From positions 372,001 through 436,000 of the forward strand of contig NZ_SZZU01000001.1 in the NCBI RefSeq assembly GCF_009829985.1: DNA of 64,000 bases, read 5' to 3'. The notes beneath the pieces are model-generated. The model ran no database searches. It was not told the origin of the DNA and saw nothing but the letters and a program-made list of their open reading frames with translations. This DNA comes from Pantoea sp. Aalb (GTDB taxonomy: Bacteria > Pseudomonadota > Gammaproteobacteria > Enterobacterales > Enterobacteriaceae). Numbering within the stretch: position 1 is the stretch's first letter; each line of letters begins with the position of its first letter. The position numbers were made by a program, and so were the translations under genes. This document shows, one piece after another, positions 42,276-53,177 of this stretch.

Positions 42276-42335
42276 TTAGAGCATTATAAATTCATGTTAT
42301 TAATTTTATAGCAAAATAATATATGATATTGGATC

Positions 42336-42452
42336 TTAAATAAGATTTGTTTTACGATCGCGATCAAAAATACGCTGACGAAAACGTTGATGTACTTTAC
42401 GGCGATTTTTTTTATAACGAGATAATCGTATTCTGTTTCTTGGCACAAGCAT
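42336..42452 (-). CDS. Arginine-rich 38-residue peptide matching the CobB N-terminal extension
   Basis: An intact ORF of 38 codons. AAGGAG lies six bases before the ATG (42458-42464), one of the best ribosome binding sites in the window. The peptide has 11 Arg and 4 Lys and only 2 Asp. It reads MLVPRNRI, then RLSRYKKNRRK, then RQRIFDRDRK. From memory, the long isoform of E. coli CobB starts MLSRRGHRLSRFRKNKRR and continues RQRIFFRDK before the sirtuin domain. Position agrees: in E. coli lolCDE-nagK-cobB read in one direction, convergent with potABCD. Here nagK is gone and only 178 bases remain before potD, so the roughly 230-residue deacetylase domain is absent. It may be a free functional peptide or a truncated remnant; the good RBS and intact frame favour a used gene. 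Confidence 0.8.
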   Translation of the reverse strand: MLVPRNRIRLSRYKKNRRKVHQRFRQRIFDRDRKTNLI

Positions 42453-42583
42453 AAAAATCTCCTTTTTTACAACATTTTTAGCTGCACTTCGATTTTGTTT
42501 TTTAATTTAAATTATTAAAATCAAATAACTATTAACTATATACTATATTATATAGTTATTGATTATAATGTATTCTTAAATAT

Positions 42584-43819
42584 TTAATTTAAACCTCCAC
42601 TAAGCATGCGAGCAGGATCAATAAGTCTTGCACGACGAGATGGATACCAACTAGCCATTATACTTAATATAATAGCTATTGTTAATACATAAATTAAATC
42701 AACCCAATATAATTTAGATGGAAAGAAATCAATAAAATAAATATCTTTAGATAATATCTGATACCCTATAACATGTTCTATTTTATGCATAATTGTCGTT
42801 AAATTTAGAGAAATAACTACTCCAAATAAAATTCCTAAAGTACTACCAAGCAATCCTGATAATAATCCATACCAAATAAAAATATTACGAATTAAATGAT
42901 CATTTGCTCCTAATGTTCGTAAAATAGCAATATCTTTACTTTTTTTCTTTACTTCTATAACTAATGTCGAGACAATGTTAAAACATGCTACACCTATCAC
43001 TAAGAACATTGCTAAGTATATAATAGCACGAATCATTTGGATATCTTGGTACATATAACCATAAGTATTAATCCAATTACGGATATAAACATCAGATTGC
43101 GTAACATTAGCGGCTTTACGTACTAGACTTTGAGCTTGAAATGGATTATTCATAATTACTGTAATACCGGTAATATTATTACCTATTTTTAGATAGCGTT
43201 GTGCATCCATTAGAGGTATTAATGCTAAATTATAATCTAAGATACTATGTATTTGTATTATACCAGTAACCTGTAAACGAATACTTTTTGGCCGATTGAA
43301 TATTGAATGATTACTATTTTCATCTCCTTGAATAAAAATGGTAATCCAATCACCAGGTTTTACTTGAAGAGTTTTACTAATTCCTGCTCCAAGAAGGATT
43401 TGCTGCTTACCTTCTATGAATTGCCAATTATTACCTATAATAAAATTTGATAAAGAATTAAAATATGTTTTATGCTTTAAATCAATGCCTTTTATCTGTA
43501 AAATATGTATTTTTGTTCCTTTATCTATAATGGCAGTAAAATTAATATATGGTGTGGCAATTTTAATACCTGGAATTTTTTCAATAGTAGTAATCATTCT
43601 TTCCCAATTAAACAATTGTTGATGATTAAATGGTTCAATTTCACCATGCGGTACTACAGCTAAAATTCGGTTTCTAAGTTCACGTTCAAAGCCATTCATG
43701 GCGCTTAATCCAATAATTAAAACAGCTACTCCGATGGCAATGCCCATATTTGATATACTGAGCATTCGATGCTTACGACTAAAACGTAGACCTAATAATA
43801 ATGATACCGATAAACGCAT
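42584..43819 (-). CDS. lolE: Lipoprotein-releasing system permease LolE
   Basis: Inner-membrane subunit of LolCDE, which extracts lipoproteins and hands them to LolA. The 411-residue product has four membrane helices with a large periplasmic domain between the first and second. It starts MRLSVSLLLGLRFSRKHRM and has [13 protein letters not shown] and the C-terminal WYPSRRARLIDPARMLSGG. It matches E. coli LolE (414). It lies nine bases after lolD. The four lipoproteins in this window are its likely clients. Confidence 0.96.
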   Translation of the reverse strand: MRLSVSLLLGLRFSRKHRMLSISNMGIAIGVAVLIIGLSAMNGFERELRNRILAVVPHGEIEPFNHQQLFNWERMITTIEKIPGIKIATPYINFTAIIDKGTKIHILQIKGIDLKHKTYFNSLSNFIIGNNWQFIEGKQQILLGAGISKTLQVKPGDWITIFIQGDENSNHSIFNRPKSIRLQVTGIIQIHSILDYNLALIPLMDAQRYLKIGNNITGITVIMNNPFQAQSLVRKAANVTQSDVYIRNWINTYGYMYQDIQMIRAIIYLAMFLVIGVACFNIVSTLVIEVKKKSKDIAILRTLGANDHLIRNIFIWYGLLSGLLGSTLGILFGVVISLNLTTIMHKIEHVIGYQILSKDIYFIDFFPSKLYWVDLIYVLTIAIILSIMASWYPSRRARLIDPARMLSGGLN

Positions 43820-43828
43820 TAGAATTTC

Positions 43829-44527
43829 CTATGTTAAGTAATTACTTAGCTTACCATCTAACATTTGCATTTTTCTATTAAAACGTTTCGCCATTTGTAA
43901 ATCGTGAGTTACTATTAAAAAGGCTGTTTTTTGTTGTGAGTTAAATTTTTTTAGTAATTGAAAAATAGCCTCAGCATTAAAAGCATCTAAATTTCCGGTA
44001 GGTTCATCAGCTAAAACTAATTGTGGATGATTTACTAACGCACGAGCAATTGCTACTCGTTGACGTTCACCGCCAGAAAGGGCTGAAGGAAAGTGTAAAG
44101 CACGCTTTTCTAAACCTACTGCTATTAACATTTCTATAGAACGATCTTGAGTTTCAGTTTTAGAAAGTTTATTAATTAATAGTGGCATTGCCACATTTTC
44201 TACTGCAGTAAAATCTGGTAATAAATGATGAAATTGATAAATAAACCCCAGTTGACGATTACGTAATTTTGCTTTATCTAATGATGACATCTTATTCAAT
44301 AACTTACCATCAAAGATTATATCACCTGAACTAGGATTATCGAGACCACCTAATAAATGTAATAACGTACTCTTTCCAGATCCAGAACTACCAATAATTA
44401 CCATCAATTCATTTGATTGCACACTAAAAGATATATTATCTAGCACTTTGGTTTGGACATGACCTTCTTGATAGCTCTTACAAAGATTAGTACACTTTAA
44501 TAAAGGATATAAAGGACTATTATTCAT
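43829..44527 (-). CDS. lolD: Lipoprotein-releasing system ATPase LolD
   Basis: ATPase of LolCDE. The 232-residue product has Walker [10 protein letters not shown] near residue 47, the LolD-type motif [15 protein letters not shown], signature [10 protein letters not shown] and Walker [13 protein letters not shown]. It matches E. coli LolD. It overlaps the end of lolC by eight bases. Confidence 0.97.
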   Translation of the reverse strand: MNNSPLYPLLKCTNLCKSYQEGHVQTKVLDNISFSVQSNELMVIIGSSGSGKSTLLHLLGGLDNPSSGDIIFDGKLLNKMSSLDKAKLRNRQLGFIYQFHHLLPDFTAVENVAMPLLINKLSKTETQDRSIEMLIAVGLEKRALHFPSALSGGERQRVAIARALVNHPQLVLADEPTGNLDAFNAEAIFQLLKKFNSQQKTAFLIVTHDLQMAKRFNRKMQMLDGKLSNYLT

Positions 44528-45719
44528 AACGTAAAGTCTCAGCAGGTTTATTAGAACTAGCTTTCCATGCAGGATATAAAGTTGAAAGTATTGATATTAC
44601 TATTGAAGTTAATGAAATGGTAAATACTTGTCCTATCTTGATATCTACTGGAAATTTTGTTCTATTAAAAAGTAAATTTATCACTGGGGTAAAATTATTT
44701 AATTGATTAGTTAATAATAAGCCAAATAAAGTACCTAATAATGCACCAATAATACCTGTGCTAATACCTTGTAACATAAATACTGTAATAATTTGTCTAT
44801 AAGTAAATCCTTGTGTTTGTAATATAGCTATTTCTGCTTTTTTATCCATAATCAATAAATTGAGTGATGCTGTAATGTTAAATGATGCTACAGATATAAT
44901 TAAACTTAAAAGTAAAATCATCATATTTTTTTCCATAATCATTGCCCGAAAAAGTTCACCTTTGCTTTCACGCCAATCTTTCCATATCATACCATTAGGT
45001 ATTATTTCTTGACTAAGATGATCAATTTTAAGTGGTTTTTTAACCCATAACCGCCATCCGGTAATATTACCAATAGGTAAATGCATTATTTTTCCAGCAT
45101 CTTGTATATTAATTAGTATTTGATACCCATCAACTTCAGTACCGGTTTCATAAATACCAGCAACAGTAAAAAGTCGTTGGCTAGGCATACGCCCTATTGG
45201 AGTAAATTGACTAATAGAAGGAACGATCAACCGCAGCTTATCGCCATACTTTATATTTAATTGAGTACTAAGTTGTTTACTAATGATTATATTATATTGA
45301 TCAGGTTGAAGTACTCTAATATTTGTATCTATTAAAAAAGGTCTTAATGTATCATATTCTTCTGGATTAATTCCTAGCATCACACCCATGGATATATTAC
45401 TCACGCTCTGTAATAATACATTAGATGTCGTAAGAGGTGCTATATGTGTTATACCATTCAATTTTAATTGCTGCATATGAAATTGTTTTGGATTAATACT
45501 TCCTTTTTCACTAGTAATTAAAGCTTGCGGTATTAAGTTTAAAATATTATTTTCTAATTCTCTTTCAAATCCATTCATAACTGATACAACTATTATAAGA
45601 GATAGTGTACCTAATATTATACCAATAGTTGATAATGATGAGATAAAGCGACCAAAGTGGTCTGAAGTACGTCCGTGAATATAACGAACAGCAATAAATA
45701 ACGAGACAGGTTGATACAT
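44520..45719 (-). CDS. lolC: Lipoprotein-releasing system permease LolC
   Basis: Second membrane subunit of LolCDE, the one that docks LolA. The 399-residue product equals E. coli LolC from the ATG at 45719 ([20 protein letters not shown]). A GTG five codons upstream is possible, but GAAG sits at the right distance for the ATG. It has four membrane helices, a periplasmic domain with [15 protein letters not shown], and C-terminal [20 protein letters not shown]. Separate lolC and lolE genes are the standard enterobacterial state. Confidence 0.96.
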   Translation of the reverse strand: MYQPVSLFIAVRYIHGRTSDHFGRFISSLSTIGIILGTLSLIIVVSVMNGFERELENNILNLIPQALITSEKGSINPKQFHMQQLKLNGITHIAPLTTSNVLLQSVSNISMGVMLGINPEEYDTLRPFLIDTNIRVLQPDQYNIIISKQLSTQLNIKYGDKLRLIVPSISQFTPIGRMPSQRLFTVAGIYETGTEVDGYQILINIQDAGKIMHLPIGNITGWRLWVKKPLKIDHLSQEIIPNGMIWKDWRESKGELFRAMIMEKNMMILLLSLIISVASFNITASLNLLIMDKKAEIAILQTQGFTYRQIITVFMLQGISTGIIGALLGTLFGLLLTNQLNNFTPVINLLFNRTKFPVDIKIGQVFTISLTSIVISILSTLYPAWKASSNKPAETLRYE

Positions 45720-46207
45720 AAAATTAATCTTCACATTATTTATATAAATGTTAGGATGATAAATGAGTATCTTATTTTATGGAATATTTAATTTTTAAAT
45801 ATAAATAAAAATTATTTTTAGATATAAAAATATATTAAACATACTATTCATCATGATATTAGTAGATAATTAATTGATTTTTATTTTTTAAAAAATGATC
45901 TATTCAAATAAAACTTATATAGCAAATATTATTATAGTAATCATAGTAAAATTAACTATTGATTATTTTTTTAAAAAAATAATTATTATCAATGTAAGTA
46001 CTATTAAAAATATTTTTTACTATTTTTTAGTATTAAAAGAATTATTTTTTAATCTTTTTAGTTATAAAAATTTTTGTATAATTTACCTAAATTAATTAAA
46101 TTATTAAATAATTAAATTATTATAAATATTTTATAAATAATCAAAGATTATGTTATTACTATACTCTTTAAAATAAATTAATTTATATAAAAAACATGTC
46201 GGTACCC
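45720..46207. other. Divergent spacer between lolC and mfd
   Basis: About 490 bases with no supported gene. A 66-codon AT-rich frame at 45895-46095 is rich in Ile, Phe and Lys, as expected for random AT-rich DNA. The spacer should hold divergent promoters for lolCDE and mfd. Confidence 0.6.
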
Positions 46208-49200
46208 ATGTTAGAAAAGAACAGTTATACTCTATCTATTAAAACTGGTAATAACTATCAATTTGGACAGATCATAGGTGCTGCGAAAGCATTGGAATGT
46301 GCTAATGTTGCAGAACGTAGTACTAGACCAGTATTAATAATTACTTCAGATATTCAATCTGCTCTCCGCTTAAAAGAAGAAATTAAACAATTTACAGAAC
46401 TACCAATTATTTATTTTTTTGATTGGCAAACGCTACCATATGATAACTTTTCACCGCATAAAGATATTATCTTATCTCGCTTGTCTACTTTATATAAAAT
46501 TCCTATTTTAAAACATGGCATTATTATTATGCCAGTTAAAACTATAATGCAACGTGTATGTCCTCGCGATTTTTTATATAAATATACTTTAATGATGCAT
46601 CAAGGACAAAAAATATCATTTGATAGATTACGAACTCAATTGGAACAAGCTGAATATACATATGCAAATCAAATAACTAATTATGGACAATACACTATAC
46701 ATGGTTCATTATTTGATATTTATCCAATAGGTAGTAAGTTTCCATATCGAATTAATTTTTTTGATGATAAAATTGATAGTATACATTTATTTGATATTGA
46801 AAATAAACATCAAATCAAAGAAGTTAAAGTCATTAAATTATTACCAGACCATGAATTTCCTACAGATAAAATAGCTATTGAAGTATTTTGCAGCCGTTGG
46901 CGCGAGATTTTTAATCGAAGCGATAAAATAGATCATATTTATAACCAAGTTAGTAAAGGTAAATTTCCTGTAGGCATTGAATATTGGCAGCCTTTATTTT
47001 TCAAAAAGGAACTACCAACTCTGTTTAGTTATTTACCTAAAAATACGCTAATCATTACAGGAAGCTTTTTAAAGACTAATGCTATTGATTTTTGGCAAGA
47101 CACTAATATACGTTTTGAACAGAAACAAATTGATCTAAAGTATTCACTTATAAATCCGTTAAAACTCTGGTTAAGTCCAGATAATCTATTTAAAGAACTA
47201 AAAATATGGCCATCTATAAAAATAACTAGTAAGATACTAGTCAAAAAAAAGAATTATGTAAACTGTGGTTATAAAGCAATACCAAAAATAGTAACAAAAG
47301 GATCGTCGGCTAAAGACGAATCAATAAATCGTTTATGTGATTTTTTAAATACTTTTACTGGAAAAGTAATCTTTTCAGTTGAGAATGAAGGTCGACGTAA
47401 AAGTTTATATGAAATATTAGATAAAATAAAAATATACCCAAAACCTATAACACGTTTTAAAGAATATTTACAGAATTCATATAGCATCATTATAGGTGCT
47501 AGTGAATGTGGCTTTATTGATACTAGACAAAATTATGCTTTTATTTGCGAAAATGATGTATTTAGCAAACAAATCATTAATGAATTTTATTACAATAGTA
47601 ATAAATCTATTGTTAATCCATATTCAATAATACGTAATCTTATTGAATTACATCCTGGTCAACTAATCGTACATATAGATCATGGAATAGGACGATATAT
47701 AGGATTAACAACTATTACATTAAATAAAATTGAAGCTGAATATCTTATTATTTCTTATGCGGGTGACACTAAACTTTACATACCAATTTCATCTTTACAT
47801 CTAATTAGTAAATATACTGGAGTAACTAATCAAAACATACATTTACATAAACTAGGTAGTGATCTTTGGATACGTACACGTCAAAAAGCAGTAGAAAAAA
47901 TACGTGATGTGGCTGTTGAGTTATTAGATATTTATGCTAAACGTGCTACTAAAACTGGTTTTGCTTTTGTACATGATAATAAAAAAACATATGAAATGTT
48001 TTGTAAAGAATTTCAATTTGAAATTACTAATGATCAAATGCAAGCTATTAATGCAGTATTAAACGATATGTGCCAACCATTAATAATGGATCGTTTAATA
48101 TGTGGCGATGTCGGCTTTGGAAAAACTGAAGTTGCTATGCGTGCTGCTTTTCTTGCCTTACAAAATTGCAAACAAGTTGCTATATTAGTTCCTACTACGC
48201 TTTTAGCTCAGCAACACTACAATAATTTTCATGATCGATTTGCCAATTGGCCTGTACGTATTGAAATGTTATCTCGTTTTCGTAGTTTTAAGGAAGAAAA
48301 AGAATTATTAAAAAACGTTAGTGAAGGGAAAATAGATATATTAATTAGTACTCATAAATTATTAATGAATGATGTTAAATGGTATGATTTAGGATTATTA
48401 ATTATAGATGAAGAACATCGTTTCGGTGTACGTCATAAAGAACGGATTAAAGCGCTACAAAGCAACGTTGATATTTTAACTCTCACTGCTACTCCAATCC
48501 CACGTACACTTAATATGGCAATGAATGGGATAAGAGATTTATCAATTATCTCTTCACCACCAGATCGTCGTTTACCAGTAAAAACCTTTGTTCGTGAATA
48601 TGATACAAATATAGTACGTGAGGTAATTCTACGTGAAGTACGACGTGGAGGTCAAGTGTATTATTTATATAATAATATTGATAATATTGAAAAAGTTGCA
48701 CAATTACTAATAGAGTTAGTACCAGAGGCTCAAATAGCTATTGGACACGGTAAAATGCGTGAACGTGATTTAGAAAGAGTTATGAATGATTTTTATCATC
48801 AGCGTTTTAATGTATTAGTTTGTACTACGATTATTGAAACAGGACTTGATGTACCAAGTGCTAATACTATAATTATTGAACGAGCTGATCATTTTGGTTT
48901 AGCTCAATTACATCAGTTACGCGGTCGAGTAGGTCGTTCATATCATCAAGCTTATGCTTGGTTACTAATACCAAAAATGCAAAATATAACTACTGATGCA
49001 CAACAACGGTTACAAGCTATTGTTGATTTAGAAGATTTAGGAGCTGGTTTTGCTTTAGCAACGCAAGATCTAGAAATTCGTGGTGCAGGTCAACTATTGG
49101 GAGAAGAACAAAGTGGTCAAATAGAAAGTATAGGATACACTTTGTATATGGAAATTTTAGAAAATGCTATAAAGGCTTTGAAATCAGGAAGTGAGCTATC

Positions 49201-49666
49201 ATTGAAAGATCTAATTCCTATTCCCGCTGAAATTGAAATTATGGTACCTGCTTTATTGCCTGAGAAATTTATTCCTGATATAAATATTCGTTTATCTATC
49301 TATAAGAAAATTGCGAGTGTTGTAGATATTAAAGAGCTGGATAAGCTTAAAATAGAACTAACTGAACGTTTCGGTAAGCTACCAGATGTGGCTATTACTT
49401 TATTCGATATTACTGCCCTTCGATTAATAGCTCATAAAATAGGTATTCTTAAAATTAAAGCAAATGAAAAAGGAGGATTTATTGAATTTACATCAAGTCA
49501 TAAAATAAATCCAATATGGATAATTGATTTAATACAAAAACATCCTAAACACTGGCAGTTTGATGGGGAAACACGCTTAAAGTTTACACGTGATCTTACT
49601 GAACAAAAAATACGTATAGCATGGTTACAAAATTTTATTAATGAATTAGAAAAAAATTGTATTTAA
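46208..49666 (+). CDS. mfd: Transcription-repair coupling factor Mfd
   Basis: Removes RNA polymerase stalled at DNA damage and recruits UvrA. From the ATG at 46208 the product has 1152 residues (E. coli 1148). Domains: UvrB-homology region (DWQTLPYDNFSPHKDI), RNA-polymerase-interacting domain (HPGQLIVHIDHGIGRYIGL), the RecG-like translocase motor with Walker A GDVGFGKTEVA, DEEH box, TATPIPRTLNMAM and QLRGRVGRS, and the C-terminal regulatory D7 domain. An upstream ATG at 46196 is in frame, but the family aligns from MLEKNSYTL. No clear ribosome binding site is seen for either. All motor motifs are intact, so it is likely functional. Confidence 0.96.
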   Translation: MLEKNSYTLSIKTGNNYQFGQIIGAAKALECANVAERSTRPVLIITSDIQSALRLKEEIKQFTELPIIYFFDWQTLPYDNFSPHKDIILSRLSTLYKIPILKHGIIIMPVKTIMQRVCPRDFLYKYTLMMHQGQKISFDRLRTQLEQAEYTYANQITNYGQYTIHGSLFDIYPIGSKFPYRINFFDDKIDSIHLFDIENKHQIKEVKVIKLLPDHEFPTDKIAIEVFCSRWREIFNRSDKIDHIYNQVSKGKFPVGIEYWQPLFFKKELPTLFSYLPKNTLIITGSFLKTNAIDFWQDTNIRFEQKQIDLKYSLINPLKLWLSPDNLFKELKIWPSIKITSKILVKKKNYVNCGYKAIPKIVTKGSSAKDESINRLCDFLNTFTGKVIFSVENEGRRKSLYEILDKIKIYPKPITRFKEYLQNSYSIIIGASECGFIDTRQNYAFICENDVFSKQIINEFYYNSNKSIVNPYSIIRNLIELHPGQLIVHIDHGIGRYIGLTTITLNKIEAEYLIISYAGDTKLYIPISSLHLISKYTGVTNQNIHLHKLGSDLWIRTRQKAVEKIRDVAVELLDIYAKRATKTGFAFVHDNKKTYEMFCKEFQFEITNDQMQAINAVLNDMCQPLIMDRLICGDVGFGKTEVAMRAAFLALQNCKQVAILVPTTLLAQQHYNNFHDRFANWPVRIEMLSRFRSFKEEKELLKNVSEGKIDILISTHKLLMNDVKWYDLGLLIIDEEHRFGVRHKERIKALQSNVDILTLTATPIPRTLNMAMNGIRDLSIISSPPDRRLPVKTFVREYDTNIVREVILREVRRGGQVYYLYNNIDNIEKVAQLLIELVPEAQIAIGHGKMRERDLERVMNDFYHQRFNVLVCTTIIETGLDVPSANTIIIERADHFGLAQLHQLRGRVGRSYHQAYAWLLIPKMQNITTDAQQRLQAIVDLEDLGAGFALATQDLEIRGAGQLLGEEQSGQIESIGYTLYMEILENAIKALKSGSELSLKDLIPIPAEIEIMVPALLPEKFIPDINIRLSIYKKIASVVDIKELDKLKIELTERFGKLPDVAITLFDITALRLIAHKIGILKIKANEKGGFIEFTSSHKINPIWIIDLIQKHPKHWQFDGETRLKFTRDLTEQKIRIAWLQNFINELEKNCI

Positions 49667-49865
49667 TATATATAAAAATATTTTCTTTTAAATTTATGAA
49701 TAATTAATATTTTAATATAAATTAACTTAAAATAGTATTACTAAATATATTCATAAAAATATAAGTTTTAAAAAACTATTTTTAATTAAAAAAACAGAAT
49801 TATATATACCTGTAGGATTTTATGTAGAACTTTAAAAATAATATTAATTTTTAACTTATATTAGA

Positions 49866-50492
49866 TTAGAAATGTGCGATACTATCACTTGACCAAATTA
49901 TTTCTCCTGTTTTAACCAACATTAATTGCATTTTTATTGTTGGTGATTTTACATTTCCATGCATGGTACTACACAGTAAATATTCTGCATTAATAAGACG
50001 TGATAGCCAAATCCCTTTACTATGTGAATTTATTCGATCATCTGGTAATAAACCAAATTCCTGTTTTGCTTTATTTAACTGACTTATTGATATTAAAGTA
50101 AATTTTGCTTCACTATTTAAAGCTGTTCTGATTACATTTATGGCTTGATCTATTTGTAATGAACCATTAGTATAATTTTCCATACAATCAACTACTAAAG
50201 TACGACCTGTACTAATATTTTCAGTAGATTTTTTCATGCTCATAAAGAGTGGAATCATACTAGCTTTCCAATCAATATTTTTTAAATTTGGTGGATATGG
50301 TACTTTTTCTACTCCTATTTGTGACGGTAATAAATTATACTTTAAATCTTTTAAAATTGTTGTTGACTCTGTAGAATATGATGGAGTTACTACTTGAGAT
50401 TTTACCGAATTTTTTATTTTTTTTGGCTCAATTGCACAACTATTTAGTATAATAATAAACAATACTATTATAAATTGTTGTATCTTGAACAT
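49866..50492 (-). CDS. lpoB: Outer-membrane lipoprotein LpoB, PBP1B activator
   Basis: Activates the peptidoglycan synthase PBP1B from the outer membrane. The 208-residue product has a signal peptide with lipobox ILNSC (Cys19). A linker follows without the proline-rich stretch seen in E. coli. The globular domain has DWKASMIPLFMSM, LVVDCMENYTNGSLQ, FTLISISQLNKAKQEFGL and MQLMLVKTGEIIWSS. AGGAG lies seven bases before the chosen ATG at 50492; an upstream in-frame ATG (50507) overlaps that site. It lies downstream of hinT (ycfL lost), as in E. coli. Confidence 0.92.
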   Translation of the reverse strand: MFKIQQFIIVLFIIILNSCAIEPKKIKNSVKSQVVTPSYSTESTTILKDLKYNLLPSQIGVEKVPYPPNLKNIDWKASMIPLFMSMKKSTENISTGRTLVVDCMENYTNGSLQIDQAINVIRTALNSEAKFTLISISQLNKAKQEFGLLPDDRINSHSKGIWLSRLINAEYLLCSTMHGNVKSPTIKMQLMLVKTGEIIWSSDSIAHF

Positions 50493-50801
50493 TATAATTC
50501 TCCTCATCTTAGTATAGAAAGGAATATATTTTCTATTAATTGACTTTTACATTTTATATGCAAATAAATATTTTAAATAATTATAAGCTTAATTTATAAA
50601 GTAAGACATTTAATTAATATTCGTTAATTTATTTATAAAATATAAATAATATCATATTTATATATCGATAGTATTTCATACATTAATTTCAATATCTATT
50701 TTATTTAAAATGAAAAGTATGAAATTATATATTTAATAGTTTCTTATTTAATTAAAATATTATACAGAGTAATTTTTATTAGATTAATCATCACATAAAC
50801 T
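50493..50801. other. Spacer between hinT and lpoB
   Basis: 309 AT-rich bases with nothing I recognise. ycfL of E. coli would lie here. A loose inverted repeat (ATTTCATAC / GTATGAAAT) with a loop of nearly forty bases is the only structure seen. Confidence 0.5.
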
Positions 50802-51152
50802 TTAAATCGATAGTAGTGGACCTAGAGGTTGTCCTCCAAGTAAATGCATATGAATATGATAAACTTCTTGACCGCTATGTCGATTGCAGTTCATTATTAA
50901 ACGGTATCCATCTTTTGAAATACCTTCGTCATACGCTATTTTTGCTGCTACAGTTATCATACGACCTAATATCTTTTCGTGTATCGACTTAACATGATTG
51001 ATAGTTGGGATAAAAGTATTTGGAATAATTAAAATATGAATTGCTGCTTTAGGTTCAATATCACGAAAAGCCGTAACCAATTCATCTTGATAAACTAGAT
51101 CAACAGAAATTTCGCGATTAATAATTTTGCTAAAAATAGTTTCTTTGAACAT
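50802..51152 (-). CDS. hinT: HIT-family purine nucleoside phosphoramidase HinT
   Basis: Hydrolyses adenosine phosphoramidates; its cell role is broad and not well fixed. The 116-residue product has the HIT signature [11 protein letters not shown] near the C-terminus and matches E. coli HinT (119), including [12 protein letters not shown] and [16 protein letters not shown]. It is the first gene left after ycfH on this strand; ptsG and fhuE of E. coli, which lie in between, are lost. Confidence 0.96.
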   Translation of the reverse strand: MFKETIFSKIINREISVDLVYQDELVTAFRDIEPKAAIHILIIPNTFIPTINHVKSIHEKILGRMITVAAKIAYDEGISKDGYRLIMNCNRHSGQEVYHIHMHLLGGQPLGPLLSI

Positions 51153-51365
51153 GGTATTTCCTTAATACGTAAAGTGTAGAAGATACTTAATGAAATTAAG
51201 AAAATATCTTTTTTCAATAGTTAATTATATAGATTAATAATTATATCTTATTATTAAGAATTTTTAAAAAACTACATAAAGTTTCTTGCTATAAGAAATA
51301 TGGAAATTCAATACCGTTTATCTAAAAGAAAAATTCTTATAATGCATAACATATTTTAAAATTAA

Positions 51366-52160
51366 TCAATTTCTAAGTTTGCTCATAGAGATATGAAATA
51401 AGTTAGAGAAATTTTTTGTAGTTATATCAGCTAAAGTTTCTAAATCTATATTTTTCAATGCTGCCATATATTCAGCTATCTCACGTGTAAAAGCAGGCTG
51501 ATTATCTTGACCACGATACGGTACAGGAGCTAAATAAGGGGAGTCAGTCTCTAATAATATACGTTCTAAAGGTACATAACAAGCTGCATCTCTAATGGTA
51601 TTAGCATTACGAAAAGTTAAAATACCTGAAAAAGATATATATAACCCTAAATCTAATAATTTTGTAGCAATTTCTTTATTTTCAGTAAAACAGTGTAAGA
51701 CTGCTCCACATTTTTCTACATGTTCTTCACGTAAAATAGCTAGTGTATCAGTGCTTGCGTTACGCATATGTACAATAATTGGTTTATCAAGAGTTATACC
51801 AGTACGAATATGTTCACAAAATGAAGCTTGTTGTTGTATTTTATTTTTTAATTGAGAATGATAATCTAATCCAGTTTCACCTAAAGCAATAACATTCTCA
51901 TCTGCAGCAACAAGTCGAAAATATTCCCAATCGTAAGATAATGTTGTTTGATTAAGAGGATGTATACCACAAGATAACTTGATATTTTTATAGTCTTTTA
52001 TTAAAGATTTGAGTATATAGTAATCATCTAAATTAGTAGAAATAGCAAGAATAAATTTTACATCACGTGTAGCTGCTTTAGCTATAACATCGTCTAAATC
52101 ATGATGTTGATTTTTGTAATCTAAAGCATTTAGATGACAATGTGAATCAATTATAAACAT
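51366..52160 (-). CDS. ycfH: TatD-family metal-dependent hydrolase YcfH
   Basis: Metal-dependent hydrolase of the TatD family, related to DNases. The 264-residue product has the metal motif DSHCHLN at residues 5-11, ALGETGLDYH, PIIVHMRNA, LHCFTENKE and ETDSPYLAPVPYRGQ. It matches E. coli YcfH (265). It follows holB by 36 bases in the pabC-tmk-holB-ycfH order of E. coli. The natural substrate is uncertain. Confidence 0.95.
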   Translation of the reverse strand: MFIIDSHCHLNALDYKNQHHDLDDVIAKAATRDVKFILAISTNLDDYYILKSLIKDYKNIKLSCGIHPLNQTTLSYDWEYFRLVAADENVIALGETGLDYHSQLKNKIQQQASFCEHIRTGITLDKPIIVHMRNASTDTLAILREEHVEKCGAVLHCFTENKEIATKLLDLGLYISFSGILTFRNANTIRDAACYVPLERILLETDSPYLAPVPYRGQDNQPAFTREIAEYMAALKNIDLETLADITTKNFSNLFHISMSKLRN

Positions 52161-52196
52161 AAATTTAACTTCTTTCCTTATCTTATTTATAAATAT

Positions 52197-53177
52197 TTAT
52201 TTTACAGCAAGTAAGTCTTCCCATCTTAACAAGCTATTTGTTAATATTAACTCACGATTTAATGTTGCTACAGATTGAAGATCTCTATAACACTTCATCC
52301 ATTCTTGCACGCTTTTATGTAATATATTATTATTTATTTGCTGAGATAATTGCTTAATTATATCCTGACTATCAATATTAACTATCCATTTACTAGCTCC
52401 ATAATGATATTTTATAGTATCAATTAATAAAGTAATTAACCAATATAAACATTCTGTTACGTAATTATTATTTAATATTGGTAATAATTTTAGTATATCA
52501 CTATATATTACCTCTGGAATTGTTTTACATAACATTTGACGTATTTTCCAACGCTCATGATTTAGCAGTTTAAGTGCTGCTACAGGTGAACCATTACTCA
52601 ATTTCAAAGCTGTATGCATAACTTCTTGCGATTGGATACATTGTTTTTGTAACCATACTAAACTATCCTTTTCATCAGGTGGTAAAAGACGCCAAGTTAT
52701 ACAACGACTACGTAATGTTGCTAATAAACGCCAAGGTTCGTGTGAGCTTAGAAAAAACCAGCAGTTCATTGGAGGATCTTCTAAAGTTTTAAGCAAAGCA
52801 TTTGCAGCAGCTTCAGTAATTTGTGATGCATTTGGTTGCCAGATAATTTTAGCTCTACCCTGTTGTGAAAAATGATATAATTTATCAATTATACTGCGAA
52901 CTGAATTAATCCCTAATAATATTCTTCCTTTATCAGGTTTAAGACAATACCAATCAGGATGAGTATGTGCCTGCATTAACTGACAACTATAACATTCATT
53001 ACAACTTTTAAATTCCTTAGGATTATGACACATTAACCAACGACTGATACCCCATACTAATATATCATCACCTATCGCATCAATAGAATGAATTAGTAGT
53101 GCATGATGTGCATTTCCATTTCGATGACATTCAATAATTTGTCGATATGTTTGGTTTAACCAAGGATACCATTTCAT
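52197..53177 (-). CDS. holB: DNA polymerase III delta' subunit
   Basis: Clamp-loader subunit. The 326-residue product keeps the zinc-binding cysteines Cys50, Cys59, Cys62 and Cys65 at the same numbers as E. coli HolB. It has the AAA+ segment [17 protein letters not shown] and the LRSRC motif that acts as arginine finger region. It overlaps tmk by four bases, so translation is probably coupled. Retention fits a cell with the standard clamp loader. Confidence 0.95.
   Translation of the reverse strand: MKWYPWLNQTYRQIIECHRNGNAHHALLIHSIDAIGDDILVWGISRWLMCHNPKEFKSCNECYSCQLMQAHTHPDWYCLKPDKGRILLGINSVRSIIDKLYHFSQQGRAKIIWQPNASQITEAAANALLKTLEDPPMNCWFFLSSHEPWRLLATLRSRCITWRLLPPDEKDSLVWLQKQCIQSQEVMHTALKLSNGSPVAALKLLNHERWKIRQMLCKTIPEVIYSDILKLLPILNNNYVTECLYWLITLLIDTIKYHYGASKWIVNIDSQDIIKQLSQQINNNILHKSVQEWMKCYRDLQSVATLNRELILTNSLLRWEDLLAVK

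Noticed and set aside
42158..42335. Remnant of the CobB deacetylase domain downstream of the small ORF
   Set aside because: Only 178 bases remain, filled by hairpins; no sirtuin motif such as the GAGIS loop is readable on the minus strand.
45895..46095. 66-codon plus-strand frame in the lolC-mfd spacer
   Set aside because: Composition is Ile/Phe/Lys/Asn, as random AT-rich DNA gives; no ribosome binding site, no family likeness, and no gene at this place in E. coli.
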